Shown in pieces: positions 41,436 through 53,274 of a DNA stretch of 64,000 nt. Where the stretch lies: the NCBI GenBank assembly GCA_905178155.1, contig CAJINV010000009.1, positions 3,466,768-3,530,767 of the forward strand, given 5' to 3'. A program made the translations under genes and the position numbers. How positions within the stretch are numbered: the stretch's first letter is position 1; each line of letters begins with the position of its first letter. Below the pieces are notes generated by a model. That model saw only the letters and a list, made by a program, of their open reading frames with translations, did no database searches and was not told the origin of the DNA. Origin of the DNA: Amoebophrya sp. A120. Its lineage: Eukaryota; Sar; Dinophyceae; Syndiniales; Amoebophryaceae.

Positions 41436-44400
41436 ATGGTGGACAACTCGGTGCTGTTTACTACTTTAGACGATGATCTGCAGGATCAGTTGCGGACCAT
41501 TAAAGCGAAGGGATGGAAGAACACGAAGTTCAGAGGTACACTTTTTGCTCTTGGATATGTGTCATGCATGATTTGCAGCATGACCTGCATTTGCTACACA
41601 GGAGCATGAAAAACAATTCCAAAATCAATAAATCAAAACAGACAATCACACCCTGGTCCACTGGGCGTGTTTCCACAACCGCATCGACGTTCTGCATCTG
41701 CTCCTGGAGTCCAACTTCCGTGATGACATTGACTTGGAGATTCGCGACACGGCCGGCCACCGCGCGGTGGACTACGCGACCCGACCCGAAATCCGCCGCT
41801 ACATGGACAACGCGCGGATGGCGCAACAGGCGAGACGGAAGTTCCAGAAGTTGAATAACCATAGTTGGATGAGCAGCCCTGGGGGGCAGTTGTCTGGTAC
41901 TTCTGCGACCACGTCTTCGCGGCTGCAACATGGAGGTGTGTCCTCCCACATGAATAATTCCACCACCAGTAGCCCGATGAACCACTACCCGAGCAACACT
42001 CTATCATCTTCGCAGCACCTCACCCTTGACGACTTTTCCGCGCCGATGTCCATCACGAGACGATCAGAGTCAAATTCCTCCACGAGTCGGCAAGGGGATT
42101 ACTCTGCCTCCCTAGTCGATTTGACAAAACTCCCCGCGGTGAACGAGGAGGAAGAATTGCAGCAAGAGGGATCTTTTTTCTGGAATAAACTGCTCGGGGG
42201 ATCGATGTTTTCCGGGATGGGTGGTAGTAGCAACGCCTTGTCCCAGCACGATGACAGGTCTACCGGCGTAAGTACATCAACGGCGACGGGCGGCGGGCAG
42301 ACGAGTAGCAGCTCGTTTTACAATACCAGCTCGGGTAGCTCCGCATCGGGGGACGATGGAATGTTTGGGACGACGAGTTATGGAGGCGGGAACTCGAGCT
42401 CGAGTAGTAGCCCGGCCCAGACGGTTGTGCACAACGGACAGAGGGCGATTGACATATTACCGGGTAGCAGACCTAGTGCAGCGGAGCAACAGCAAGGAGG
42501 AGGAGGTGATGGGATAAACAATGAACAGCCAACAAGTTCTTCTATCGGCGGGTTTATTAGTGGATTAATGTGGGGAAGCAGCGGTACTAGCAGCAGCTCT
42601 AGTACCTCATCACCAACTGCTAATCCGGGAGGTCGTGGTAACACGGGGGCCCAATACCATCAGCAGCAACACCAGCAGCACAAAAAACCACCTCCTCCGA
42701 CCAAAAAACCCAAGAACCGCTTAGGCAACGCGGAGGAGCTGTCCGATTTAGCTGCGTTTTCCCACCGCCAGCAGATGAAAGTGCAGGACAAATTGGATCG
42801 ATCCTCAAGAGCCGCTGGTGCAAACGAGCCCTCCTGCCCCGCCGCCTGCCCCAAGCCCTGTTGCGCTCCGGGCCAGGCGAATTTCCCCGGAAGTAACCGA
42901 CTGTCGCCCATGGCGGGGAGGATCGGTTTAGGAGCGTTAAACAGCAATTTTGACGGTTGTCAGGAGATCGCGCACAGCAACACCAGTCGGGGGAGTTCGT
43001 GGGTGAATCCAAAAGCGCCGTTCTCCCAGCGGGGACTCTCGCCAAACGGAACAACGGGTACTAGGGGTGGCAGTTACGACGATGATAGGGACAAAGCGAC
43101 AAATCTGATGGACATGCTACAGTCGTTAGACCCGAGAAGCGAGGATACTATGAAACAACCGGGGCACCATCAGAAAGCTTCTTCCTCTGCGCATCACCAT
43201 CATACTCATAGTGGCAACACCACAACGTACGGCTCTGTCACTTCCAACTCCGACCGGTTCCGAGATCTGCAAGCGCAATACGCACCCTCACCCGGATTCG
43301 AGAGGCAAGACCATCATCAAAACGATATCCTGAGTAAAAACGTACCCACACCAGAGTCAAGATGGCAAATCTGCTAGACAAATCAGCCAGCTTTGGTCGT
43401 TTGGCATGACAAGTTCGTCTTCGTAGTGTAATCCTGTTTAGGTAGTTCAGCAGCATCACAGATCTAGTATATCATGCTGATTGTAGCATCACAAATCCCA
43501 AAACACGACTAGACAATGCCTCTCATGGCGCTCCGCATGACAAACCTTTTTGGCATGCAGATTTGCATGACAACTCTGGTGTGGGTACGTTTTTACTCAG
43601 GATAAACGAGGACTGGTCGGACGATGATGACGAGGATGCGGATATCCTGAGCAAAAATGTACCCACCCCAGAGTTGTCATGCAGATTTGCAGCTACAGGA
43701 AGATTTGTAATGCGCATCCACACGAGAGGCGTTTCCAATCGCGTTTTGCGCTTTGTAATGCTGTCGACAGGATGAGTAGATGGATTTGTGTTGCGGCTGT
43801 GCTTGCTAAACTGCACTACAATACAGAGACGAACTTGTCATGCTGGACCCCCAAAACTTCTCGATTTGTGTTGCAAAATCCCCATCCTGACTCTGGTGTG
43901 GGTACGTTTTTACTCAGGATAGCGGAGTTTAAGAAGGTGAAAAAGCGTCTGAATGCGCGGAAAAAGAAGAAAAAGGGGACGGTCTGCTACTGCCCCACCC
44001 CTTGGGGCCACGAAATACCGTTGAATTGCTGTCAGTGCGTGGTCTGCACCTTAGTGTCCACGGGGGTGAGCAGTGTGGTGTTTTTCGTGCTGATTTACTT
44101 CGTGATGGTTTTGTTCGGCTTGATGGAAGCGGGAGAAATCAAAACGTTGTGGACGATGAACGCCGGTAAAAATCACCATAGTAATACCGGGAGCCCAGCG
44201 TCTTCACGCCATTCGAGTAACGGAGGGAGGAACAACAACCGGAGAAATCGGCGAAGTAGTAGATCATCCTCTAACGCCCGGTCTTCTTGGCAACATGAGG
44301 ACGACGAGGGTAGGGGGAGAAATGCAAATGACGCACAGGATGGTGGTGGTTCTGTTACAACCCGAGCAGGAAATTACAATGGGCAAGACAACGGTATTAA

Positions 44401-45514
44401 AAACAATCGGTTCGCCATCAGCGATGCGGATAACGCGCTCGAGCAGGAGGAACTAGTCAGGCAATTTGACACGACAAGGGCGAATGAAGAAAACGGCAAT
44501 TATGATCCCAACGCAGGCGAAGACGACGAAGAAAACATCAATGGAGATGGCAGTCAGGATCAGGACCCGCCCGAAGACAACGGGTATGATTATAACGGAG
44601 ATGACAGAGGACCAAGTACTAGAGAGGACCAGGCCGAACAACAGGATCAGAACCAAAGTACACAAGAACAGCAGGATGGGAATCTTCAAGAGCAAGACCA
44701 GCGGCAAGAAGAGCGATCAGGAGCGGCCTCGTCCAACAGCAGGAACAATAAGCCGGCGCACAAGAGCAAAAAAGCCCGAAGGAGAATAAACCACAATAAC
44801 GGCAACAGCGATGGTACTAACGGCCAAGCCACGCACCATAGTTCCCAACACCACGCGACCACGCACAGTATGACCACCAGCAGCTTTGGGGAGTTTGTTG
44901 GAGGTGCGGACGGGAGTAGTGATAGCATTGCTCCTGCACTGTTCAACGACAATCTGCAAGATCGGACTGTGAACCTAAACCTTTCGGGAACATCATCAAG
45001 CAGCAGCAATACAAGGAACACCTACGTTGCGCTGAGGGGATCTTCAACAAACACGGGGAAAACGCCACAGGCGCTTCTGGCAAGATCTGGCTCGACGTCG
45101 TCTACCGAGGAACCAGATGATCGGCTATTCAATGAGGACGGGGAAGAGGATTCTGCTGAGTACAATTCTCGCCTCGCTGTCGCGGAAGGCGGTGTGCAAG
45201 AACCAGCGACGAAAGGAGAATTGACCGTGCCCTCGTACGGAAGTAGCTCGTTTCTTGCTACGGTTGCGGAGAAGTACAACTACCCGGGACACGATGAGAT
45301 TGACGAGAATGGCGGCATGGAAGATAATGCGGACGGTGGTCTGACTCTGAACTACGAGCTCTACGCGGAGCAACAAAGTCAGAAGGGCGGTGGAACGAGC
45401 CACTTACGGGGGGTAGTAGTGCGACAAGATACAACGCCACCTCGGGAGGTTCAGGGGAAAAATGCGGAAGAAGTAGCACGAACCGCGTTTGAAGCCACCG
45501 TTTTCTATGCGTAG
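41436..45514 (+). CDS. Ankyrin-repeat membrane protein, 4 exons
   Basis: Exons 41436-41535, 41642-43325, 43610-43642 and 43927-45514 give 1134 residues ending in TAG. Intron 41536-41641 is GT-AG; two are family C introners. Residues about 34-95 look like ankyrin repeats (DNHTLVHWACFHNRIDVLHL, LEIRDTAGHRAVDYA). A long Ser/Gly/Gln-rich linker follows, including His runs and a short Cys motif (CPAACPKPCC). Residues about 630-672 have a Cys cluster (CYCPTPWGHEIPLNCCQC) and then a membrane helix (VVFFVLIYFVMVLFGL). The tail is highly Asn/Asp/Gln/Ser-rich. This would place the ankyrin domain and the long tail on opposite sides of a membrane. Function unknown. Confidence 0.87.
43326..43604. mobile_element. 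Introner, family C (279 bp)
   Basis: Starts TATCCTGAGTAAAAACGTAC. Duplication aacga at 43321-43325 and 43605-43609. Excision restores H-Q-N-E-D-W. Its right half read in reverse matches the left half of the next introner. Confidence 0.93.
43643..43921. mobile_element. Introner, family C, opposite orientation (279 bp)
   Basis: Starts TATCCTGAGCAAAAATGTAC. Duplication gcgga at 43638-43642 and 43922-43926. Same length as the preceding copy but inverted with respect to it; only a 33-nt exon lies between. Excision restores D-A-E-F-K-K. Confidence 0.93.
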
Positions 45515-46494
45515 GAACAAAGAAAGCGTGGTGATAAATTCTGTATAGAAGTGCAAACGAAAGTTGTCATACCAAACTATTACATGCGCCTATCCTCCGT
45601 AGTATGGCAACGGAAGCGAAAACGAAAATTAACGGATGTCTCAAGCACGAAAACCTCCTGTAAAAATTTCCTGAAGCGATTCTGTACAAATTTGTTGTCC
45701 ACCTTGTCTGAAACAACAGAGAATGCCATGCAAATTCGTGTACAATTGGAATTGATTGTCGAAGTGTCGTACTAGTCCAAAATGAGAACAAACAAGAAGG
45801 AGAAGCTGCGTTTCAGCCGGATTTGATTTCCGTATTCACAGGATACGCGAAAGAGCAACAGCCGCATAATCCGATATGTTCCTGAAGAATAACCTATCGG
45901 TTTCTTTTTTTCATGCCTTACGACCGCGAAGCAGATATGGAGTGGAGATGGAAATCTTTTTTTTTTCACCTGAGAGAAAAGGAAACAGCAACAAAGACGT
46001 CTCCGTTTTTTTTCCAACACCCCAAATCCAGCTTTTTCGTTGGAGGTCGATTGGTGTGCCCTGGTTCCTGTTTTGCTCACGATCTTGTTTTGTTGCTTCA
46101 GTTTTGTTTACTGAAGTTGAGTCGGTTCTTCAAGTACACTGCGATCCACCGGTCCGACGTGCTACTGCATTCGAAGACGATCACATTTCTCATGGAAGTT
46201 GAAGAGGTCGTCTGTCGTCAGTAGGCCTTGCTATGATCATTTCTTTCAACCGAGCCTCTGGCTCATCATCATCTTATCGTTCTGATTGTCCGTCGATACA
46301 AACACAATCCCTCTCTTTTTTTCCAGTCTTGAGTGAGAAAAATTTGTGTCCGTTGGAATCGACATCGAATCCACGGTTTCTAAGTTCTGGTAAAAAATAC
46401 CTGTTCTCTCTCTTAAGTTAAGTATAAGTTGTGCTGTCGTTTTCTGAAAATAAAGCGTCTGCTTTCGTCGCGAAAAACAGCGTTGTTGCTTCTG
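45515..46494. other. Intergenic, no gene seen
   Basis: 980-bp AT-rich spacer. Frames such as 45876-46202 lack family signal. An introner-like element begins at 46495. Confidence 0.4.
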
Positions 46495-46688
46495 TATCCC
46501 GTGCAAAAGTATCCTAGTACTCCCACAAGAAATTATTGCAATCGGGTCGTATGATAGATCCTAATCCTATTTCTCGGCCAAGCTGCATGACGAGTAAGTT
46601 TGATGATTTTTCCTGTGGTAAGAATTGGCATGCGAAGATTCTTGTCCATGCGAGATGACAGTGGGATAGGATATTTTTGCAATGCATA
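46495..46688. mobile_element. Family B-like introner outside coding sequence (194 bp)
   Basis: Starts TATCCCGTGCAAAAGTATCC and ends GGATATTTTTGCAATGCATA, the family B pattern. It lies 100 bp upstream of the ATG at 46789, so it would be an intron of the 5' untranslated region or an intergenic copy. Flanks ttctg and gtcgg match poorly, so the target repeat has decayed or the insertion is old. Confidence 0.7.
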
Positions 46689-46788
46689 GTCGGTTGACCA
46701 CTCTGTGAACATCCTGGACCCTCACCGCTTTGCTTCCACCGCGAACCGTTCGACTCTGTGATCGATACCATCATCGCGAACCATCAAC

Positions 46789-47681
46789 ATGTCGACCTCC
46801 AACCAGATGAACCAAGAATGCACTCCGCTGCCGACGTCCTACCGTCATCCGACCGCAGATCACGAGAAGCAGCACCGGGAAATCATCGAGTCCTACTGCG
46901 TATCCAATGCTAAAGGAGCATCGGGCAAGAAGAACATCGCCAGCCCTCAATTATAGGCTAATTGCGATTATGCATGACTACAGATCTGCCAATATGTTAT
47001 ATGTTAAGTATAAATGATTGTGATACCACGCGGCTCCAAGCCCCATCTTTCTTCATTTGTTCAAGTTGTCATGCAGCGACATGTACATGTATCAGTGCAC
47101 GATGCTTCTGCAATGCATACCGTGCCCGCAAAGGACTGAAGTGTGCGGATGAGGTGCTGTTCGCCAAGGTCGTCGTCAAGGGTCACGGTACTTACCGCGT
47201 CAGTATGCATTGGAAATATAATGCCTGGGTCTGGACAGGTGAAACTTGTGTTGCATGTCCTGCGTTTTTCCTGAAAAATCTGTATTGCACAGCCACCAGC
47301 ACGAAGCGCATGGCTCTTCTGTGATGCAAAAATGCACGTTGTCATGCGTGCTACGCATCAGACCACGGCGCCAACGAAACTTGTCATGCTTGGCTGCACT
47401 TGTCGAAGGCACCAGACGCATCCATGCTCTAGCATCACAAGTTTCCAGAGATCCAGGGTGGATATTTGCAATGCATAGTCAGCTGGACTGTGCGAAACCA
47501 GGTCGGTGACGTGAAAACGATGATCACAGCGAAGACCGGAATCTCCCACGAGCAACTGAGTGGCGCGGGTTGCGAGTTCCAAATCTCCGAGCACCGTACT
47601 GACCAGCCGATGGAATACTGTTTCGGTTCCGAGAGTGATGACACCCCGCTGCTCTGCTTGATCAGCTCTGGTATAGTCTGA
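46789..47681 (+). CDS. Small uncharacterised protein, 3 exons
   Basis: Exons 46789-46900, 47125-47203 and 47483-47681 give 129 residues ending in TGA. Both introns are introners. Sequence is globular, with alternating hydrophobic residues in VLFAKVVVKGHGTYRVSWTV and LLCLISSGIV, suggesting a small mainly beta fold. A Cys residue at the first junction depends on which target copy is kept (Cys or Arg). No signal peptide, no membrane helix, no family recognised. Confidence 0.68.
46901..47119. mobile_element. Introner, divergent family B (219 bp)
   Basis: Starts TATCCAATGCTAAAGGAGCA and ends TGCTTCTGCAATGCATA; the inverted ends match imperfectly. Flanks ctgcg (46896-46900) and ccgtg (47120-47124) share three of five bases. 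Removal of 224 nt keeps the gene's frame. An old copy, to judge from its decay. Confidence 0.75.
47204..47477. mobile_element. Introner, family A (274 bp)
   Basis: Starts TATGCATTGGAAATATAATG, slightly diverged from consensus. Duplication gtcag at 47199-47203 and 47478-47482. Excision restores Y-R-V-S-W-T-V. Confidence 0.9.
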
Positions 47682-47742
47682 CACTTTATAGCACCGCCTA
47701 ACACGACCGGAGGTGCCTACCCCAACTTTTCTAACTGAGAGA

Positions 47743-49162
47743 ATGCATAGTAACCATGAGCATGCGCTTGTATGTTTCGCTCGTCCCTTATTTCGTATGT
47801 ACCGCATCGAAGAGATGGAGCTCTGCGTCGCTGCTGACAGCCAGAACGTATAGAAAACTGGTCGTGCCCCAGCATACGCTGTTTGAAAAAAACCCGCACG
47901 GAGAGTTGTGTCAAGATCTATTCTTATTTCGCGAGTCTTTGAAATTCTTCGACTGGGGGCAAGAACATCTTGAAATTGTATTGTCGAAAAACAAGAATCA
48001 GAATGTCTATGTCAATGTCAAAAAAAAATTGAAACACAGGTGGGATTATCAGCGTGAATTTTGTCGGCCACAAGAAAGGAGACGGCGACTCTGGTGTAGT
48101 TGCGCCGCACGATATGACAGTGCACAACTCCCCCACCCCTCATTTGTCATGCAAAATCCCAAATCTACCTTCTGCCTGTGACCACTCTTTGTATGACAGA
48201 TTCCGAAATCCAAAACAGCACTACCATCGCCTAGGAATTTGCCATGCAAAAGCTGCATCTTTTTCTTTGCGCCGGCGCTTGTGTAGTTGTTGTTCTTGCA
48301 ACACAAATGAGGGGAAGGGAGAGTTGTGCACTGGCATAGACGAGGATCACGACGACTCCACCGCGTCCACCGGCGTGAGCGGTGTCTCTGGTGTGAGCGA
48401 TAGCGAATCTGATTGCTGAGTTCATGATCTACTTGAAGGAGCTTTCAGTTGTAGGGAGACCACCTGAGCACCGGTAGCACTACCAGTGGCGTTCTGGTAT
48501 TTGATACTGATAAGATTCTTGCATTTTGATTTTTTGTTGTAGGTAGACGTAAAAATATCGCGCATGCCCAAGCGCGGAATCATGCACCTTTATTTCAAAC
48601 ATTACCTACCATTGGAGGTAATGGCTTCACAGGGTAGTTCCCGGAAGATTTTCCGGCCCAATGATGCAACTTGTCATGCAAAAGTTGGAGCAGCAAAGGA
48701 GAGTTCTTTGAGTTTCTTTTCGGTATCTCATGTAAAGTGTAGGTCGGGATAAGTAGTAAACGTAAATCTTCAGGGCATATATTACATCGCTTCGCTGTTC
48801 TACTCCCCAGCCGGTTTATTGACTGCAAAAATGAAATCAGGTACACTCGTCGCGTCACCAGCAAGCATCAAGGAAGATAATTCAATGTTTCTGGACATCA
48901 TCATAGTAAACCATCCATGCCGTAAGTCCGTTTGTTCGCTCACGCGTGTGAGACGTTAGTTTTCGACGACTTTACAGCACGACCTCAATCGCCTATACTA
49001 GTTCAACTTGATGGAGTTCCAGATGACCAAGCAGTTTTCATCGCCGCTAACCGAATTTTCGAATTGCCCCCGGTAAACTTCGGCGTCGCTCCTGCCACGC
49101 CACAACCCTTCACTAGTACGCCGCTTCCACCGCTCGACAGACGACCTTTCATTCCTTGGTAG
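47743..49162 (+). CDS. Multi-exon unknown protein, 5' part uncertain
   Basis: The 3' exons are well supported by frame and GT-AG introns: 48455-48496, 48543-48617, 48774-48921 and 48978-49162, across introns 48497-48542, 48618-48773 and 48922-48977, ending in TAG. An upstream exon around 48077-48112 plus 48344 to about 48370-48390 contains a family J introner and can join through a GTGAGC donor to 48455. The first exon is proposed from ATG 47743 (MHSNHEHALVCF) to a donor near 47849, but this joint is unproven. The core reads GIMHLYFKHYLPLE, GIYYIASLFYSPAGLLTAKM, IKEDNSMFLDIIIVNHPC and QAVFIAANRIFELPPVNFG: hydrophobic and globular, with a Pro-rich end. No family recognised. Confidence 0.42.
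48113..48338. mobile_element. Introner, family J (226 bp)
   Basis: Inverted ends carry GTGCACAACTCCCCC and its inverse. Flanks cacga (48108-48112) and gacga (48339-48343) differ at one base (His or Asp). Same family as 61674-61892 in the kinase gene. Confidence 0.87.
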
Positions 49163-51518
49163 ATTTGGATTGAGTGTGATTCTTTCGTTTATCTCCTTGC
49201 ATGGTACTGTATGGTGTCGAGGTCAACATGCGTGGGTATCAATTTTTGATGTAGTTGAGGATCCTCGTCCTAGGACCAATTCTAGTATCCCTCTCTTTTC
49301 GTGATTTCCTGCCTACTTTGGTAATGGCACTGTTACAACTTACAATGAAAAACAAAAACAGGTTAACTTACACGCAAGCCAACGATATCACCTTGCTGGG
49401 GAAACTGGCTTATTGCCCGCACAACTCGAGATGTGGACAAGGCGGCTAGGCAAACGCGGCATCGCTGGCGGCGAAAAGTTTTTCGCAATTTTTGGATTTT
49501 TTTGTAGTATTAGCATTATTTAAGTTCCAGTTCTTGGTAGTTCTTCAGTTTTTCATCTTCATTCAAGTTTTTTTTTAAATATTTTCCGTTTCGCTATAGA
49601 GTATTGATTTTCCAAGATGCAGCTGGTTTACAGGATTACTGTCCCTGCATCGAGTTCGAAAAAAGTCTCACTGACATCAGTAGTTCGAGTCTCATCTTTC
49701 CTCCTCCCCCTGCTGGTCTTTTCTCTTCATTCTGATGTCTCTGACCAGCGGTTGACATTAAAAGTTCATTGTTGAACGAGAACCACTGCCTTATATGAAC
49801 AAGCGGTCCCCGCCTTCGGCTTTCTACCGAAATTCCGAAGGGATTGAGACAGCTCGCGAATGCGGCGAGCAGTACTCGATCAAAGTCCTAGCTATCTCTT
49901 CATAAGTTGTAGCCTTGCTCCTGGTAAATTGTCTCTTGTAGTGAAGACTACACTTGCGTTCCTATTCCTTGCGGAAGTATCCGTGAGCGTGATTCTCATC
50001 TCTAACCCCGGGGTTTCACCGTGCTTCATTGTGGCTTTAGGAGTTACGACGCTGGTATAAAACATAATTGCAATAGCCTGCGAAAGGCAAAGTCAAGTTT
50101 GAGTTGATCGCTTTCGTCTTGTCACTCCGTATATTGCGTTTTGTGATACACAGCAGTTTGTGGCATTTTGATTGTATTTTTATGCAGCATTGGATTGCTT
50201 CTGCTTGTGCTTTTCCCGTAAGGTTTACTAGGCTTTCAGAGCAATTTTGTGTTTTTCAAGCCACGCATGTGTGCAGCAGAGAAGTCGTGTGTGTAGAGAA
50301 GTCGTGTAGTATTTCTGCTCATCTTATTTCCGAAGCGTCGGCATCCTCACCTTCTCTTCTCGAGTGTTTGTAGTTTGTGTCCGAAATAAGAGACGCGCCA
50401 ATTTTGCTAAGATGAAACAAATCTATCATGTGTTTTATCAATTCTTCATTAGTGGTCGATCCACTTCATCTCGCTCGAGAGATTACTTTTCCTTGTAGTT
50501 CGAGTTGCAACTTGAAGAGATTTTTTGGACTTTTTTTACCCTTCCGCCCGAGATTCGTAGTACTAGATGTCTTGTGACAAGATACACTCCCGATAGATTC
50601 ACAGTTCTTGAAGCACCAAAAGAGTAATTTTCTTTTATTTTTTTTTGTATCTGTTGCTAGCGAATGACGTATTGCAGCTAGCAAGGGATGATTGTAATTG
50701 TCCCTATGCTCGCAAGATGATTACTTCTCGACATGAACTGCTTTTGCAAACCTCACTACGTCTATTTGTACCCAAATATTCTTATTCTGTCCCCACAGGA
50801 CCAAAACTTGATCTCGAAGCCGAAAAATGAAAAAAAGCATCCTGCTCGACCACGATAGATCTGGCAGCTTTTCTTGTGTCGCGAACAGCTGCGCGTGTTC
50901 GGGCCCCTAGTGTTGTCGGATTGCTCCTGCTGGGCGAGCAGAAATCTGAATAGAATTAAATTGTCGTAGATCCGCTGTGCTTGAAGACGTTGGCGATAGT
51001 TTATTTGATGCAGAACTACAGGGTAGAGCAGAGATACAAAATGCAGACTCATCTCATCCTTGTTCGGTCGGTGATAGCACACGAAGTGATGGCACAAGGT
51101 TTAATCATGACATCAAATTCGTCCTGTCATCGTGATGTTTGTTGAAGCAGTATCTCGGTAAGGCGTGCTAGATAAAAAAAAAAAACGTCGGAGATAGACA
51201 CAAAATACAATTCGTGCTAAAATGCAGCGTGTGAGTAAGTCTAAGGTGTAAGATTCTGTCGAGTTCGCGTTATTTGGGGTTCTCGATATTGGTAAGCTCT
51301 TGTTTTGTTTTTGCCTATCAAGAACTTGAAGCGGCCCGTTGGTTGCTGAGAACTAGAAGCTCATGTTCTACACGAGTAGTAATCGGCAATCACGACCTCC
51401 AGGCCATTTCGCGGGGGCACGCTAACCTCTGCCGGCCAGGCTCCGCCTAACGTGGCCGTTCGATAGTTGCTTTTCCCGTCGGTAGCAATCGATACCGTCT
51501 CCGACGACGATCTCCCGC
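49163..51518. other. Long intergenic stretch, no gene seen
   Basis: 2.36 kb, AT-rich, with homopolymer A and T tracts (for example 51175-51185). Frames below 112 codons on both strands show no domain. No introner, tandem repeat or long inverted repeat was found. Confidence 0.4.
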
Positions 51519-52464
51519 ATGACTAGACTTACGGCCGGGCGGCGGGCGATCGCAACTAGATTCCCTCCGTCTTTCGCGATATGTTGCAGAAGTACTCTAC
51601 TTACCACGTACCGCACCGAGAGAGAATTCACGCATGTGGTGGCACGCGGCCGGGACGTTGCGAAAACACGTAGTCTGACCACGACCTGTGGGACAGCAGG
51701 CGATTCATGTGGATATCATCATCTGCGCAACACGGCGGTGGAGCATCAGGGCGAGCACTTACTCGAGAAGAACGCCGGGAGTACTAGTGGCGCAAAAATG
51801 CTGCTGCTGTCACTGGAGCGCATGATGCGCATTAGCCGGAAATTAGGCGGAGGACGTGGATGTGGATATACCAGTCTCACTCGGTTGCCACCAAATCTCT
51901 CATGGCTCACCACGATCGCTTGCACCAGTGCCATGGGCCCTCGTGCGACGATGGGAGGATATTTAAGAGGTCTTCACGTGATATCATCAACCAACAATGC
52001 CGCAAGACCAGTACAACGACTGCGGGAACAACATCAATCTCGCCGCCACATCAACACGCAGCGGCGCAGGAAAATCGCGATCCGGAAATACCACTACCGG
52101 TTCCACTTCAAAAATGCGCAGTTTCGGCTGATATCAAAGAAAAAAAGTTCGTCGCGATCACTCATGCGCATTTTTGCAATGCAAAACTGTTTGTCATGCG
52201 TAAAAATGCATCACAGCCAAACTTCATTAGGGATTTCCCTAGTGTTTCCGCAATACAAGGAAAGTTTGTGACGCTGAGAAAATTTGTAATGCAAAGCCTG
52301 CAAGTTAGTGACTGTGACAAGCTTTTTTCTCTCCATAGCTGAAAATTCCGATTTACTACGGGCCGATAGCACTGCGACCGACCAACGCAAATGATAAAAG
52401 AAGAAGTGCACAGAGGAACTATTATCGGACGCCCAAATTGAAGGTCTTCAAACGACAGAGGTAG
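51519..52464 (+). CDS. Basic 244-residue protein, possibly organelle-targeted, 2 exons
   Basis: Exons 51519-52131 and 52343-52464, joined by excision of a family I introner, give 244 residues ending in TAG. The N-terminal 60 residues (MTRLTAGRRAIATRFPPSFA onward) are rich in Arg, Thr and Ser and nearly free of acidic residues, like a mitochondrial presequence. The C-terminus is strongly basic (RPTNANDKRRSAQRNYYRTP, KVFKRQR). A ribosomal or RNA-binding organelle protein is a reasonable guess but no family is recognised. An alternative frame starting at 51860 can also be spliced but ends in a poorer sequence. Confidence 0.55.
52132..52337. mobile_element. Introner, family I (206 bp)
   Basis: Starts TATCAAAGAAAAAAAGTTCG; the inverse end reads TTTTTTCTCTCCATA. 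Duplication gctga at 52127-52131 and 52338-52342. Excision restores F-R-L-K-I-P-I. The A-rich arm resembles family F and may be a distant relative. Confidence 0.88.
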
Positions 52465-53274
52465 ATAAAGTGTGATGGCAGTTCTACTCTTTGTGCGAGG
52501 CAGCAGCTCCGCACGGCGAGAACTTGCATTTGATGTTGTACATCAACAGCTCACAATATTGCGATTCTTGCACTGTTCAGAAGGAGAGCCTAGAAAAGCG
52601 TGACAACGAACAAACGTGGCAGCGCCGACTGCAGAAACAGATGAAAATCGCAAAAATGATGAAACAGCGTATTGTAAAATTTTCGATCAGAAGATCCAAG
52701 AAAGAGGCAAATGAAATAAAGCCATGCCCTTCCGATCTTGTTGAGAGAGCAGAAAAATCAATTACTGAAAAACAGAAGATTTCGGCCGACGGGCGACGGC
52801 ATTGATACAGATCCGCTGGAGATGAAGTTGAAAATGTATGTGACCATGCCTTCCACCTGGGCAGACGTGCGGGTGTCGCTACAGCCACTGTATGAGTCAA
52901 CTTTTGTGTGGTCCTTTTCCCAACAATTTTCAGGCAGGACCCCCATTATTTTCTAGGCTACGAGAGGACCTCAGGAATTTGTTTTGATGCTTAGTTGCTG
53001 CACTTTCATTTTTCGCATCTCTTCTTCTCCTTCCTGCATTCGTTGAGTAGTAGAGCCTTCGTGTTACTGGTAGACAGAAATATTACAAGACTCTGTCGCT
53101 AGACCATGCACCACATCAAAGAGTGGCCCAATTCTCCTTTTTCTGACATTTTTGAAGAAGTAGATCCGTAGCATTTTTAATACAAGAATCAATTTCATCG
53201 CTGCTGCTCCTGTGACTGATTGTGTTGATCGTAGAGCAGGGAAGTTGTAGATCCAACATCGCCTACAACTAACC
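52465..53274. other. Spacer with possible small gene
   Basis: A frame from ATG 52533 to 52805 encodes a basic, Lys/Arg-rich helical segment, and a second open stretch about 52807-52956 (EMKLKMYVTMPSTWADVRVS) follows an AG. They could be exons of one gene, but no donor in the right phase was found. Left as doubtful. Confidence 0.25.

Noticed and set aside
51860-52394. Alternative frame for the gene at 51.5-52.5 kb
   Set aside because: It can be spliced across the introner too, but the frame from 51519 is longer, keeps basic character after the joint and ends with a coherent C-terminus.
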